A stretch of DNA of 60,000 nt from the NCBI RefSeq assembly GCF_932526225.1, contig NC_064041.1, positions 1,130,699-1,190,698 on the forward strand, written 5' to 3'. Under the pieces are notes generated by a model. The model had not been told where the DNA came from. It worked only from the letters and a program-made list of their open reading frames with translations, and did no database searches. The DNA comes from Nematostella vectensis (lineage: Eukaryota > Cnidaria > Anthozoa > Actiniaria > Edwardsiidae). Positions 48,301 through 53,449 of the stretch are shown here, piece by piece (within the stretch, counting starts at the first letter, position 1; the number at the start of each line of letters is the position of its first letter). A program made the translations under genes and the position numbers.

Positions 48301-49811
48301 ATCATCATCATACAGTATTACATTCATCATCATCATACAGTATTACATTCATCATCATCATACAGTATTACATTCATCATCATCATACACCTATTTCCTA
48401 TAAGGTCGCACTCAAAGAATCCATGTGTCTTAACCAGCACGAATCCCTCACCTTAACGAATCCCTGTGTTTTGTACTTGTTGTGCTGGTCTTCCAGGTAT
48501 AATGGGTGAAACCATTCATAGAGCGAGTAGTAAAGACCAAATGTGATGTTCTTGTACTGTCGAATTGCTGTTGCCATATCGTCTAAAAATAGTTTGAAAA
48601 ACAGTTTGGATTAATTTTTTTCAACTGATTATTGAATGCATTCTTTGCTGGCTTGATTTAAGACCCTAGTGTATTTAATTATATAACCCAAAGGGCAGTA
48701 CCTAGGAAGGGGGGGGGGGGGCATTCTTCAGGGTAAAAGTGATAGGGATGCTTATCAAGAAATTCGAAAAATAACCCTTAAAAACTACAGGAATGGCCAA
48801 AATTGATGCCCAAGAAATACCAAAACAGTAGACTTCTTCTCTCATGACAAATTGTCATGAGAAAACGTTTTGTTTGGAAGTTGGAAGTATTATATAATCT
48901 AGAAAACATTGAGCAATCTAATGTAATGCATGGTTGATTTGTAGTGTTCATAAATAATACTAAATCTTAACTTTGCCTCACTTTGACTAACCCATGAATG
49001 TTAAAGTACCTGTTAGATCCCGGTGGGGTCCATTATCGACAGAATTCCAGTTCCAGGAAGTATTGGATTTCCAGTTTGTCCATCCTTCGTGATGCTTGCT
49101 TGTCAACACAAAATACCTGCAAACGAGGGCCAAGCCAATATTTCTATTCCAGAGGTGTACCCAAAGGCACTGTACTTGCCCCCCTTCCTCCCATTCTACA
49201 TATACTAGCGGAATGGAGACATGTTAACAGAATCAGCCTGATTCCTGTCAGCTAAAAATATCTAATTCAAATAATTAAAGGCATTTGTCAGCATGACAGC
49301 TATAAGGTAAAAAACTGAGATCTCAAACTAGAAGAAAAATAAACAAGAAAGTAACAACCATTCCACGCCACTACTTCCATTTACACACACAGCATTACTT
49401 GAAGTAGAAGCAATAAGAAAAACATGCTACTTTCCTCTATCTACACAGTTACAATTTTTTTTACCTTGCTCCAGATTTTGCAACCAGCTTGGCAAAGTAA
49501 TTAGGATCAAAGAATTCGGCTTTGAACATGGGGCCAAAGTCAGCATAGGAGAATCCAGAAGGATAATTCTTCTTCATGAACTCAATGCATGATGGATAAT
49601 GTTGCTGTTTCCAGTGATTCCAGAACCATTCAGACCCAAAACTAGGCACCGAGTACACTCCCCAGTGCATAAAAACACCAAACTTGGCTTTGTCGTACCA
49701 TGGAGGATCTGGACGGGAGTCTAGGGAATCCCATGACGGGAGATATTTGCAGTGTGAAAAGTGGAAACATGCATTCAATGCAAGGAGCACAGTAGTGAAT
49801 TGTAACAACAT
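9100..49811 (-). CDS. FUCA2: Alpha-L-fucosidase (GH29), complete, 8 exons over 40.7 kb
   Basis: The exons are 49811-49465, 49116-49010, 48582-48452, 28388-28255, 27737-27640, 21073-20941, 20458-20294 and 9340-9100. All are GT-AG with consistent phases and give 451 residues; animal FUCA1/FUCA2 are about 465. The enzyme removes terminal alpha-L-fucose from glycoconjugates in lysosome or secretions. A signal peptide (about 1-20, [20 protein letters not shown]) precedes the GH29 barrel. Landmarks are [55 protein letters not shown] (Asp217 is the expected nucleophile), [14 protein letters not shown] and [14 protein letters not shown], then the C-terminal beta domain. Wording such as [10 protein letters not shown] is nearer vertebrate FUCA2, but co-orthology to FUCA1/2 is unresolved. 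Oddity: the usual KWExC signature is KWENA (Ala283). Three introns are almost wholly satellite or transposon. Confidence 0.94.
9341..9716. other. Unique 3' part of fucosidase intron 7
   Basis: This is 376 bp between the 39-bp array and the exon 8 acceptor. No other element was seen in it. Confidence 0.6.
9717..20312 (-). repeat. 39-bp satellite made from fucosidase exon 7 end plus splice donor, ~270 copies
   Basis: On the gene strand a unit reads GACACAAGCAATGTATG|G(C/T)AAGTCTACC then TTAAGGCACAT. The true exon end is GACACAGGCAATGTTTG|GTAAGTCTACC then TTAAGGC, so exon tail, donor and following intron are all present. Units carry donor GT, GC, or a destroyed donor (ACAAG). Because 39 is a multiple of 3, all frames without stops stay open on both strands, giving false frames up to 868 codons (16966-19572). 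A ~2.65-kb higher-order repeat is visible: blocks at 13864 and 14330 recur at 16510 and 16976. Confidence 0.96.
20294..20458 (-). CDS. FUCA2: Alpha-L-fucosidase exon 7
   Basis: It encodes [20 protein letters not shown], then [20 protein letters not shown] and [14 protein letters not shown]. The acceptor is tttgttctag and the donor gtaagt. The last ~17 exon bases and the donor are the source of the 39-bp array of intron 7. Confidence 0.95.
20459..20940. other. Fucosidase intron 6, no other feature seen
   Basis: This is a 482-bp unique intron with donor gtaagg and acceptor tttgttctag. The short duplication CAGGAAACCC appears twice near 20700. Confidence 0.6.
20941..21073 (-). CDS. FUCA2: Alpha-L-fucosidase exon 6
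   Basis: It encodes [20 protein letters not shown] and [20 protein letters not shown]. The acceptor is atatctatag and the donor gtaagg. The GH29 signature cysteine is replaced by alanine (codon GCG). Confidence 0.94.
21074..21602. other. Unique 3' part of fucosidase intron 5 with a dispersed-repeat fragment
   Basis: It contains a near-palindrome TTGGGGGAGCATGCCCCCAA around 21165-21184, followed by 'CTCAAAAACCTGGATCCACC'. This has the look of a dispersed invertebrate repeat fragment, but no ends or family could be defined. Confidence 0.4.
21603..27672 (-). repeat. 62-bp satellite made from fucosidase exon 5 end plus splice donor, ~98 copies
   Basis: On the gene strand each unit contains CCGTTTACACTTGTGCTGAT, CACTACAATCCAG|GTAATC and CCCCACCCAAGGAGGGGTTG. 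The bar is exactly the exon 5 boundary at 27640, and the intron side matches the authentic intron start. Units are 61-62 bp and differ by a few substitutions (Y/G in GTGGGGG, GTATTG versus GTAGTG, CACG). In-frame stops arise every second or third unit. Using any donor but the first would break the protein. Confidence 0.97.
27640..27737 (-). CDS. FUCA2: Alpha-L-fucosidase exon 5
   Basis: It encodes [20 protein letters not shown] then [12 protein letters not shown]. The acceptor is cttgttttccag and the donor gtaatc. The last ~33 bases of this exon plus the donor are amplified about 98-fold in intron 5. Confidence 0.95.
27738..28254. other. Fucosidase intron 4, no other feature seen
   Basis: This is a 517-bp unique AT-rich intron with donor gtaaat and acceptor cttgttttccag. 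No repeat or coding signal was seen in it. Confidence 0.6.
28255..28388 (-). CDS. FUCA2: Alpha-L-fucosidase exon 4 (nucleophile exon)
   Basis: It encodes [20 protein letters not shown] then [12 protein letters not shown] and FLAWLYND. The acceptor chosen is gtcttttccaag at 28389, because the joined protein then aligns with FUCA2 without a gap; an AG 18 bp upstream would add six residues (DADPDV...). The donor is gtaaat; exit is phase 2. Confidence 0.92.
28427..32406. repeat. 25-bp satellite, right-hand (3') block of fucosidase intron 3
   Basis: The unit is ACAGTATTACATTCATCATC plus ATCAT on the plus strand. The number of ATC triplets varies (22, 25 or 28 bp) and variants such as TCAACAT, TCAGCAT and TATTGCATT recur. 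The block starts 38 bp from the exon 4 acceptor and ends abruptly at the YR retrotransposon. The long plus-strand frames in it (for example 28345-32505) come from the stop-free unit and are not proteins. Confidence 0.96.
32500..32513. promoter_or_regulatory. Perfect palindrome GCGTGACGTCACGC (CRE/ATF-like)
   Basis: A 14-bp palindrome centred on TGACGTCA lies 94 bp inside the left end of the retrotransposon. TGACGTCA is the classic CREB/ATF site, so this could be part of the element's promoter; the role is inferred. Confidence 0.5.
32883..33265 (+). repeat. 73-bp tandem repeat in the retrotransposon leader, ~5 copies
   Basis: Each unit contains GTGGGTTTCTACCTACAGCG, GGGTTTCTACCTCTATTTAA and TTTGTTGGTTTCTACCTGCA. 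The phrase GGTTTCTACCT recurs three times per unit. It precedes ORF1, so it is probably 5' untranslated or promoter sequence. Confidence 0.9.
33375..34442 (+). CDS. Retrotransposon ORF1, gag-like protein with zinc knuckle
   Basis: The product is 355 residues from ATG at 33375, which follows an untranslated repeat leader (the frame is open further upstream, but that part is repeat-coded). The N-terminus is basic ([17 protein letters not shown]), the middle is helical, and the C-terminus has a CCCH-like cluster ([17 protein letters not shown]) followed by a CCHC-like knuckle ([13 protein letters not shown]). This is the usual nucleic-acid-binding end of DIRS-type gag proteins. It should package element RNA. 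It ends in AAAAAG TGA, where ORF2 is already open in the +1 frame, so translational coupling or +1 frameshifting is possible. Confidence 0.82.
   Translation: MPPRRSTRKPKHTTEPNLVAEVPAPPKKRTRAGRRTTEAEIIPATSTESATLVADIVRRVTAEVTQTVTSEVTRQLLPLIQQAQTAAIPDNPPVLPLEPLPAAIVEDSISSIQNALSGMEPNQSFLSIGVPIDHRVSVKLRSKIWNNEFIDFGLLIDSSVKADRFQITLSSVDESDRPSVCFEPTSKPKRIRSIDDWLSAFHVFVGVYLRKYPNEGPALMKYGDVIRDLAVRGQNWQLYDENFRSMRETRASAMPWDAIHSELWLRSQGNQTQRPTFKGAAKHVARHLSGMPKGVCYNFHRGAGCSGCDYKHTCYKCGASHPAFSCNFRPQNKFNRPQTAQSRTGTPNTSNTSKK
34039..36000 (+). CDS. Retrotransposon ORF2, reverse transcriptase and RNase H
   Basis: The frame is 653 residues, but the first ~125 overlap gag in another frame and are probably not real protein; conserved sequence starts about 34420 ([15 protein letters not shown]). 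The RT domain (about 190-400) has [27 protein letters not shown] (Asp277), [14 protein letters not shown] and the catalytic LLDD (Asp345-Asp346). The RNase H domain (about 500-625) has RLYTDAAG (Asp509), LEFYPI (Glu542), FFTDNEAL (Asp567) and LADRLSR (Asp617). All catalytic residues are present. No protease or integrase is encoded, typical of DIRS-order elements. The last 28 bp overlap ORF3. Confidence 0.92.
   Translation: MGMSFGIWLSGVRIGNYTMKILDQCGRQGHLQCLGMQFTPSYGFAPKVIRPRGQLLRAQPSMWPGICRVCQREYVITSTGERVAQAVTTNILATSVGRHTLPFLVIFVPKTSLTGPRQLNPVLEPPTLPTPVKSDRLIKLLAGYEPSLVQQLHRGFTKGFPLHFEGERVSFEAKNLVSAIENPQVVDSKIGKELEMGRLAGPFDSPPFPVFRVSPLGAVPKKAPGEFRLIHHLSFPDGDSVNSGISSDNTSVLYSTISDAIQLVKSVGRGSFLAKTDIKSAFRIIPIRPEDHHLLGIKWRDVYYYDRCMPMGCSSSCKTFETFSTAIQWIAQSQFGITNMLHLLDDFLIVAPSAELCQRQLGVFLDLCAYLGIPMAPEKTCGPSPALSFAGIELDTIQMEARLPQDKLDKCITLITEFLRRKKVSLRELQSLVGLLNFACSVVIPGRAFLRRLINLTIGIKAPHHKIRLTKAAKEDLNVWLVFLSSFNGCSFFLDDYWSNSQKLRLYTDAAGSLGFGAIFGNEWCYGSWPSSWLDKNIATLEFYPIVLGLQLWGHLMQNKCVLFFTDNEALVHVINKQSCQDKSLMFFVRKLVLICLQNNILFKAKHIPGVQNTLADRLSRLQADAFKRLAPDSMNTTPVDIPQEWLPQNWQL
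35973..36908 (+). CDS. Retrotransposon ORF3, tyrosine recombinase
   Basis: The 311-residue protein starts at ATG 35973 inside the end of ORF2, in the -1 frame. An N-terminal SAM-like core-binding region ([15 protein letters not shown]) is followed by a catalytic domain with Arg155 (FLRVGEMT), His269-Ser-Phe-Arg272 ([11 protein letters not shown]), Trp295 (LGRWKS, in the usual second-His/Trp place) and nucleophile Tyr303 (RYIRI). It should integrate a circular DNA intermediate by strand exchange without target duplication, which agrees with the clean insertion seen in the satellite. Confidence 0.92.
   Translation: MAPTKLAAIVSELMHSSLQPSSRPTYKRAWVLFRQFLDDTFNTAQVSLPISPTMLALFLAYLFDKQYAPSTVNTYVSALGYSHKLAGLPDPTKVFYIIQMLKGYTKLGSRVDCRLPISLPILCKIVSAAPSVTGSVFQETLFRTMCLTAFFAFLRVGEMTVNQKEANLPLQLHQLSPILNSDNKVTGYKVSFQDFKHSYNQPTFSIILNRQKGICPVTALTEYLRLRGSRAGALFLGIDGSPVSRSTFSSLLCQAIKYCGLDSSKYKGHSFRIGAASHVANLGFSDAQIRTLGRWKSNAFLRYIRIANISN
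36940..37387 (+). repeat. Six related stem-loops in the retrotransposon 3' region
   Basis: Hairpins lie at about 36940-36969, 37053-37080, 37115-37143, 37184-37210, 37259-37287 and 37361-37387. All share the loop core TTGCAAGGGCATT (last copy: CTACAAGGGTAGT). The stems come in two kinds: CACTATG pairing with CATAGTG, and GGCATG pairing with CATGTC. Changed stem bases are matched on the other side (with G-U), so selection for RNA structure is likely. Confidence 0.75.
37738..38672. repeat. 25-bp satellite, middle block of fucosidase intron 3
   Basis: These are the same 25-bp units as the neighbouring blocks, lying between the retrotransposon and the foldback element. Its variant order from about 37985 matches the start of the next block (from about 41974), so the two are a duplicated higher-order segment. 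Confidence 0.95.
38673..41903. mobile_element. Foldback DNA transposon with TA target duplication, 3.2 kb
   Basis: The ends are CAGTACCGCTC at 38673 and its complement GAGCGGTACTG ending 41903, flanked by TA on both sides; removing the element and one TA restores the satellite unit CAGTATTACATTC. CAGT ends and TA duplication point to the Tc1/mariner group. Each tip holds many TTCGCGAA palindromes. The interior is a giant inverted repeat: ~145-bp subunits (about 7 in 38880-39840, about 10 in the reverse orientation in 39890-41430) around a ~55-bp centre near 39840-39893. A subunit contains AATGCCGATCGCTTGATATT and CTTCGAAGATTTTCGAATGT. No transposase is encoded. A 581-bp block is duplicated within the right arm (40417 and 40998). 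Confidence 0.87.
41904..48389. repeat. 25-bp satellite, left-hand (5') block of fucosidase intron 3
   Basis: About 260 units of ACAGTATTACATTCATCATC plus ATCAT run from the foldback element to 62 bp from the exon 3 donor. The part after 46400 is richer in TTTATCAGCATCAT and five-triplet variants. All three plus frames are open for thousands of bases (up to 2214 codons); this is a property of the unit, not coding. Confidence 0.96.
48452..48582 (-). CDS. FUCA2: Alpha-L-fucosidase exon 3
   Basis: It encodes [20 protein letters not shown] and ends KTQGFVK. The acceptor is ctatttttag and the donor gtgagg, phase 0. It is followed by the 20-kb repeat-filled intron 3. Confidence 0.94.
48583..49009. 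other. Fucosidase intron 2 with a possible repeat fragment
   Basis: This is a 427-bp intron. A poly-G run (48709-48721) follows CAGTACCTAGGAA, which may be the end of an unidentified element. Nothing else was recognised. Confidence 0.4.
49010..49116 (-). CDS. FUCA2: Alpha-L-fucosidase exon 2
   Basis: It encodes [20 protein letters not shown] then [15 protein letters not shown], near-invariant in GH29. The acceptor is cctcgtttgcag and the donor gtactt; exit is phase 1. Confidence 0.95.
49117..49464. other. Fucosidase intron 1, no other feature seen
   Basis: This is a 348-bp intron with donor gtaaaa and acceptor cctcgtttgcag; no repeat or gene signal was seen. Confidence 0.6.
49465..49811 (-). 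CDS. FUCA2: Alpha-L-fucosidase exon 1 (signal peptide and barrel start)
   Basis: The exon starts at ATGTTGTTACAATTC and encodes a hydrophobic leader, then [20 protein letters not shown] and [10 protein letters not shown]. An upstream in-frame ATG at 49850 would add 13 residues. The sequence just before 49811 (CTATTTTCACAG) looks like a splice acceptor, so a separate 5' UTR exon is likely and the 49811 start is preferred. The donor gtaaaa follows GGAGCAAG. Confidence 0.9.
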
Positions 49812-50420
49812 CTGTGAAAATAGTAAAGAATGATCAGTTGTAGAACTCATCCCCTATGGGCTGCTGTCAAATGTGATTATTTCATTATTATCATCATCAT
49901 CACCATCACCATCACCATCACCATCATCATCATCATCATCATCATTATTATTATTATTGTAATTTTATCTTTAGGGGCAGCACCTCGCATGTGACCTGGT
50001 TCCATTCTTGCTGACCCATTTAGTTTAAACATATAATAAGTTACTCGATAAAGTAGTTTAGAAATAGAAATAAAAAGAATAAGCAGGGAAGGCACGCCCC
50101 CATCTCATTGGGCCAGTCTCCTTCTCTCCCTTAACACATATCAATCTGCTGTTCCGTTGGTACCATCTCTCCCACGGGAGAAGTCCCCTGATTAAGTCTG
50201 TTCGTTAGTTTATAGATAAGATTCTTTGGATTGTTTTGTTGAATCATCCTTACGCAGTTCAACAGAGCATCCACTGAAATTCCAATAAAGTTATGATCGT
50301 GGAAATACCACACATGACTATTTACATGTTAACATTTCCAAAGACACCAGAACTATTTCTGCGGTACAAGGTTTTTGACGCCCAATGATAAAAATTGCTC
50401 GATATTCTGAAGGAATTTAT
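49812..50420. promoter_or_regulatory. Upstream region of the fucosidase gene with an (ATC)n microsatellite
   Basis: 49880-49957 is a microsatellite of ATC, ACC and ATT triplets. The promoter and any 5' UTR exon should lie here, but no TATA box or clear first exon was identified. The acceptor-like CTATTTTCACAG directly before the ATG at 49811 suggests a spliced leader exon further upstream. Confidence 0.4.
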
Positions 50421-50429
50421 AGTTGGATC

Positions 50430-51606
50430 GGGATGTCTACAAAACAAAGACCTAAAACCTAAAACCTGTGACCCCAAAAGCTACGACCCCAAAAGCAACA
50501 ACCCCAAAAGCTATGACCCCCAAACTTGCCGTTATTAGCCTACCTTGTCTCCCAAAATGGCTACACAGCGTGGAAGTTTCATGTGGAATCAGTGATCCTT
50601 ATGAAATAATAAGATTATTCAATTTGTTTTTTTTAATTGGGAAATAGTGAGCTACTTGTGTTTCCAGGTGGTCGTTTCTTAAAACGCCGATAAACTCAGA
50701 AACCGGAATGTCACCCAGTAAACTTTTTCGGGTGTTTCTTCCAAAATCTTAATTGCCCACTAACTCTATACAGGAAATCGCTTCATGTTCTAGTTGTGTC
50801 GAGTTGTAGAAAGTTTTCATCACAGAGAAAACCATTCCACTGCCCGGAAAAAGTGGGCCAATCAAGGCTTACATCATTTTATCGGATTTCCTTCCAACCA
50901 ATCAGGTTTCATCTCTGTCAAATGATTTGACATTTAGCATGTCACAGTGCGCCTAAAAATATAAACAGCTTTGTGAAAATATTAGAAGTTTTTTTACAAA
51001 ATGAGACTTTATTTACTTGTTCTTTGTCTTTCTTTCGAAAAATGTCGATGCCAGAGCAATCTTTGGGGTGCAAGTTGTCTTTAAGACATCGACAAAACTA
51101 GGATTTCAATAACTATTTAGCCAATCTATTCATAAACTTTGGAAATTATGTCGGGAATCCGTATTGGCACGCTTCACAAAAGCTTTGTTTTGATAAACGC
51201 TCTTCCCCCCCAGGGAGTTCGAATACTTCTCTGGGGGCATTTTTCTAAATAACCGGTAATTGCCGGGTCTGTTAGGTTACCGGGAGAGTTTTTGGGATAA
51301 TGGGCAAAGGAGCGTATAAAAAATGAGTGCAACTACAATTTTTAATGGGACAAATAATAAACGACGATTAAAATTGTTCATTGACATTGGCGCGCACATG
51401 AGAATATTTCCTCCATGAAAAGCACAACAAAATTTGCTGAATTACCTCATTAGGATCACTGATTCCATATGAACCTTTCGCGCTGTGTAGCCATTTGAGA
51501 AACAAAAGGTAGACTAAATAATAACTGAATTTTTGGGGGGGTCGTAGCTTTTGGCGTCACAAGGTTTTAGGTATTAGGTTTTAGGTCTTCGTTTTGTAGA
51601 CACCCC
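50430..51606. mobile_element. Non-autonomous inverted-repeat transposon with 9-bp target duplication (Mutator-like?)
   Basis: The 1177-bp element starts GGGATGTCTACAAAACAAAG and ends with the complement of GGGGTGTCTACAAAACGAAG. The inverted repeats extend ~190 bp each (ACCTAAAACCTAAAACCTGTG, AAAGCTACGACCCC, AATGGCTACACAGCG, GGAATCAGTGATCC). It is flanked by AGTTGGATC at 50421-50429 and 51607-51615. A 9-bp duplication with long inverted repeats fits Mutator-like elements; the superfamily is inferred. There is no transposase frame. Near the left end is a short AAAGCTACGACCCC tandem. Confidence 0.85.
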
Positions 51607-51802
51607 AGTTGGATCGAGAGTCTAGCGTTTCAAAATCAAACAAAAATATATTCTGCATTTTTTTACAATTAGATACCTACCTTTTCATTCAAGCAAGAAG
51701 GAGAATCTTTAGATTTTAAAGCCCTTTCCCCAATAACCGTCCTTTTGATATTAATACGTTTGTCTAGCTATTTAGCCGCCATCTTGGACGTGAATATAAA
51801 CA

Positions 51803-51994
51803 ATGGCCTGGATCGAGGAAATGAAAGAGTCTCTGGATAAATCCACAGGAAGTCCAAGCTTTTGCCTGAATTGCCTTCATATTCGATGGTCAAACATTCT
51901 CCTACGCAGTCTTCACAAAGACCTCAACTACCGAGAAGGAGAGCAAGGATCAAAAGGATTCAAATTCTGTGATATTTCTTTCTTTCTGCGTTAG
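51803..51994 (+). CDS. Small ORF of unknown nature
   Basis: The 63-codon frame starts MAWIEEMKESLDKSTGSPSF after GCCGCCATCTTGGACGTGAA, a motif often seen at animal transcription starts. No family was recognised and no convincing donor was found. It could be a first exon of an unseen gene, a piece of an older one broken by the LINE insertion that follows, or chance. Confidence 0.25.
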   Translation: MAWIEEMKESLDKSTGSPSFCLNCLHIRWSNILLRSLHKDLNYREGEQGSKGFKFCDISFFLR

Positions 51995-52002
51995 ATAACA
52001 CA

Positions 52003-52395
52003 CACAATTATTACAGGAATTCGTATTTCCCTAGAACTGTCAAACTTTGGAATAGTCTCACTTCACTTATGAAATCTTGCACTACGCTTTCGTCTTTCAG
52101 GTATCAGCTGACAACTCACTATTTAGAGAAACTTGCCTTTTACCAACCTCCATAATTTCATAGATCTTAAATTTATGTCATTCAATTTTTATTTTCGTTT
52201 TAGAATTGTTATTGTTTGTAATTTGTTGGGAAAGAATTTCAATTGGGGCTTACGCCTTGTTTTCTTCTCCCGTCACATTATTTCTTATTTTCTTTATTTT
52301 CATTGTTTCTTATTTTTTCTTTATTTGTTTATTTCCTATTGTAAACCGTAGTATTTTTTTTTTGTGTGTGTGACAAAGCCAATAAACTAAACTTC
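52003..52395 (+). mobile_element. 5'-truncated non-LTR retrotransposon (LINE) 3' end
   Basis: The frame from about 52018 to 52155 reads RNSYFPRTVKLWNSLTSLMK then SFRYQLTTHYL and a stop. This matches the 'F..RT...WNSLP....SF...L' tail that ends many CR1/L2/Rex-like reverse transcriptases. A T-rich 3' UTR follows and ends with AATAAACTAAACTTCAAAG. It is a dead-on-arrival insertion; the precise 5' break is uncertain. Confidence 0.7.
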
Positions 52396-53067
52396 AAAGA
52401 AACGATCTCTGGGAGCTGCGGACTTTGAAAAGTCGATAACAAAGATTACAAAGACAAGCTGGCTCAGAAACTTAAATGCGTTAAATTTACGGTCACATGT
52501 TAAGGTTGGAAGGAAACTTTGCAACCTATGAGCTGGATACTAAATGTCGGTAAATAATTTCTGATATATTGTTTCACGGCAATTGTGTAACGTTTCCAGC
52601 CCCGCTTTGGACAGCGCGCATTCGTAGGAAAGACAGAGATAGATTATATGCCAAGGGTCCGTTTCTGGCATCTTTCGAGATCAATTGATAGATAATGTGG
52701 CAAGCAATGGTGGAACGCAGGACATGCGTATTCGGTCACTGGTCTAATGCATGTCAAGTAAAAAAGGAGTAGCTCATTAAGCCCTAATGTTAGCGCGTTT
52801 AAGCTGCCAGTGGAAAGTACCTCACGAGAATCGCAAGAATGGCTTAATCTTCCTTATGGCTTTCGATATGGCCTCAGATATCGCCCATTTTCTATTTCGA
52901 GAGTGGTAGCCGATTCTTACGCGTGTAAGTGCTCTGCGATGCTTAATTAAGATTATGAACGTTAATAAGATAACTTTCCAGTTGGCAAGAAGTTTTAAAT
53001 GTCCGAAAAGTTCTGAGGGTTTTTTTTAAAGTTCACCGACCCAGCAGTGAAATTCGATATCTTGTGA

Positions 53068-53285
53068 TCTTTGCTTAAAATTCCATATAATCCTGTGATC
53101 TTTGCTTAAAATTCCATATCTTGTGATCTTTGCTTAAAATTTATATCTTCTGATCTTTGCTAAAAATTCCATATAATCTTGTGATCGTTGATTAAAATTT
53201 CATATCTTGTGATCTTTGCTTAAAATTCCATATAATCTTGTGATCTTTGCTTAAAATTCCATATCTTGTGATCTTTGCTTAATAA
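53068..53285 (-). repeat. 31-bp satellite, short copy in the left arm
   Basis: About seven degenerate units of the complement of AAGCAAAGATCACAAGATTA with ATGGAATTTT. They are in reverse orientation to the long array at 55676-56650. Confidence 0.88.
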
Positions 53286-53449
53286 GGAATGTGTCATGGC
53301 GTTGTTCATGGCCGAGTGGAATGACCGAGAGCCAAGTCTGCTCGCCCAGGCCCCAAGAGTATACAATATTGCTAACAGTCTACGGAACAGATGCTCATTT
53401 GCATAAGCCACTGTCCGGCGTCCTCGATTCCATGCGACGCCATTTTAAG

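Noticed and set aside
41812-48456. Open frames of up to 2214 codons across the 25-bp satellite on the plus strand
   Set aside because: All three plus frames are open because the 25-bp unit lacks stops in any register. The predicted peptides are pure repeats ([16 protein letters not shown]) and the region is an intron of a conserved gene on the other strand.
49877-50095. Frame with a poly-Met/Val/Ile run
   Set aside because: It is produced by the (ATC)n microsatellite read on the minus strand.
52393-52530. Plus-strand frame KRSLGAADFEKSITKITKTS continuing into the inverted-repeat tip
   Set aside because: It looks protein-like but has no start, no splice context and no known family, and it crosses a transposon boundary.
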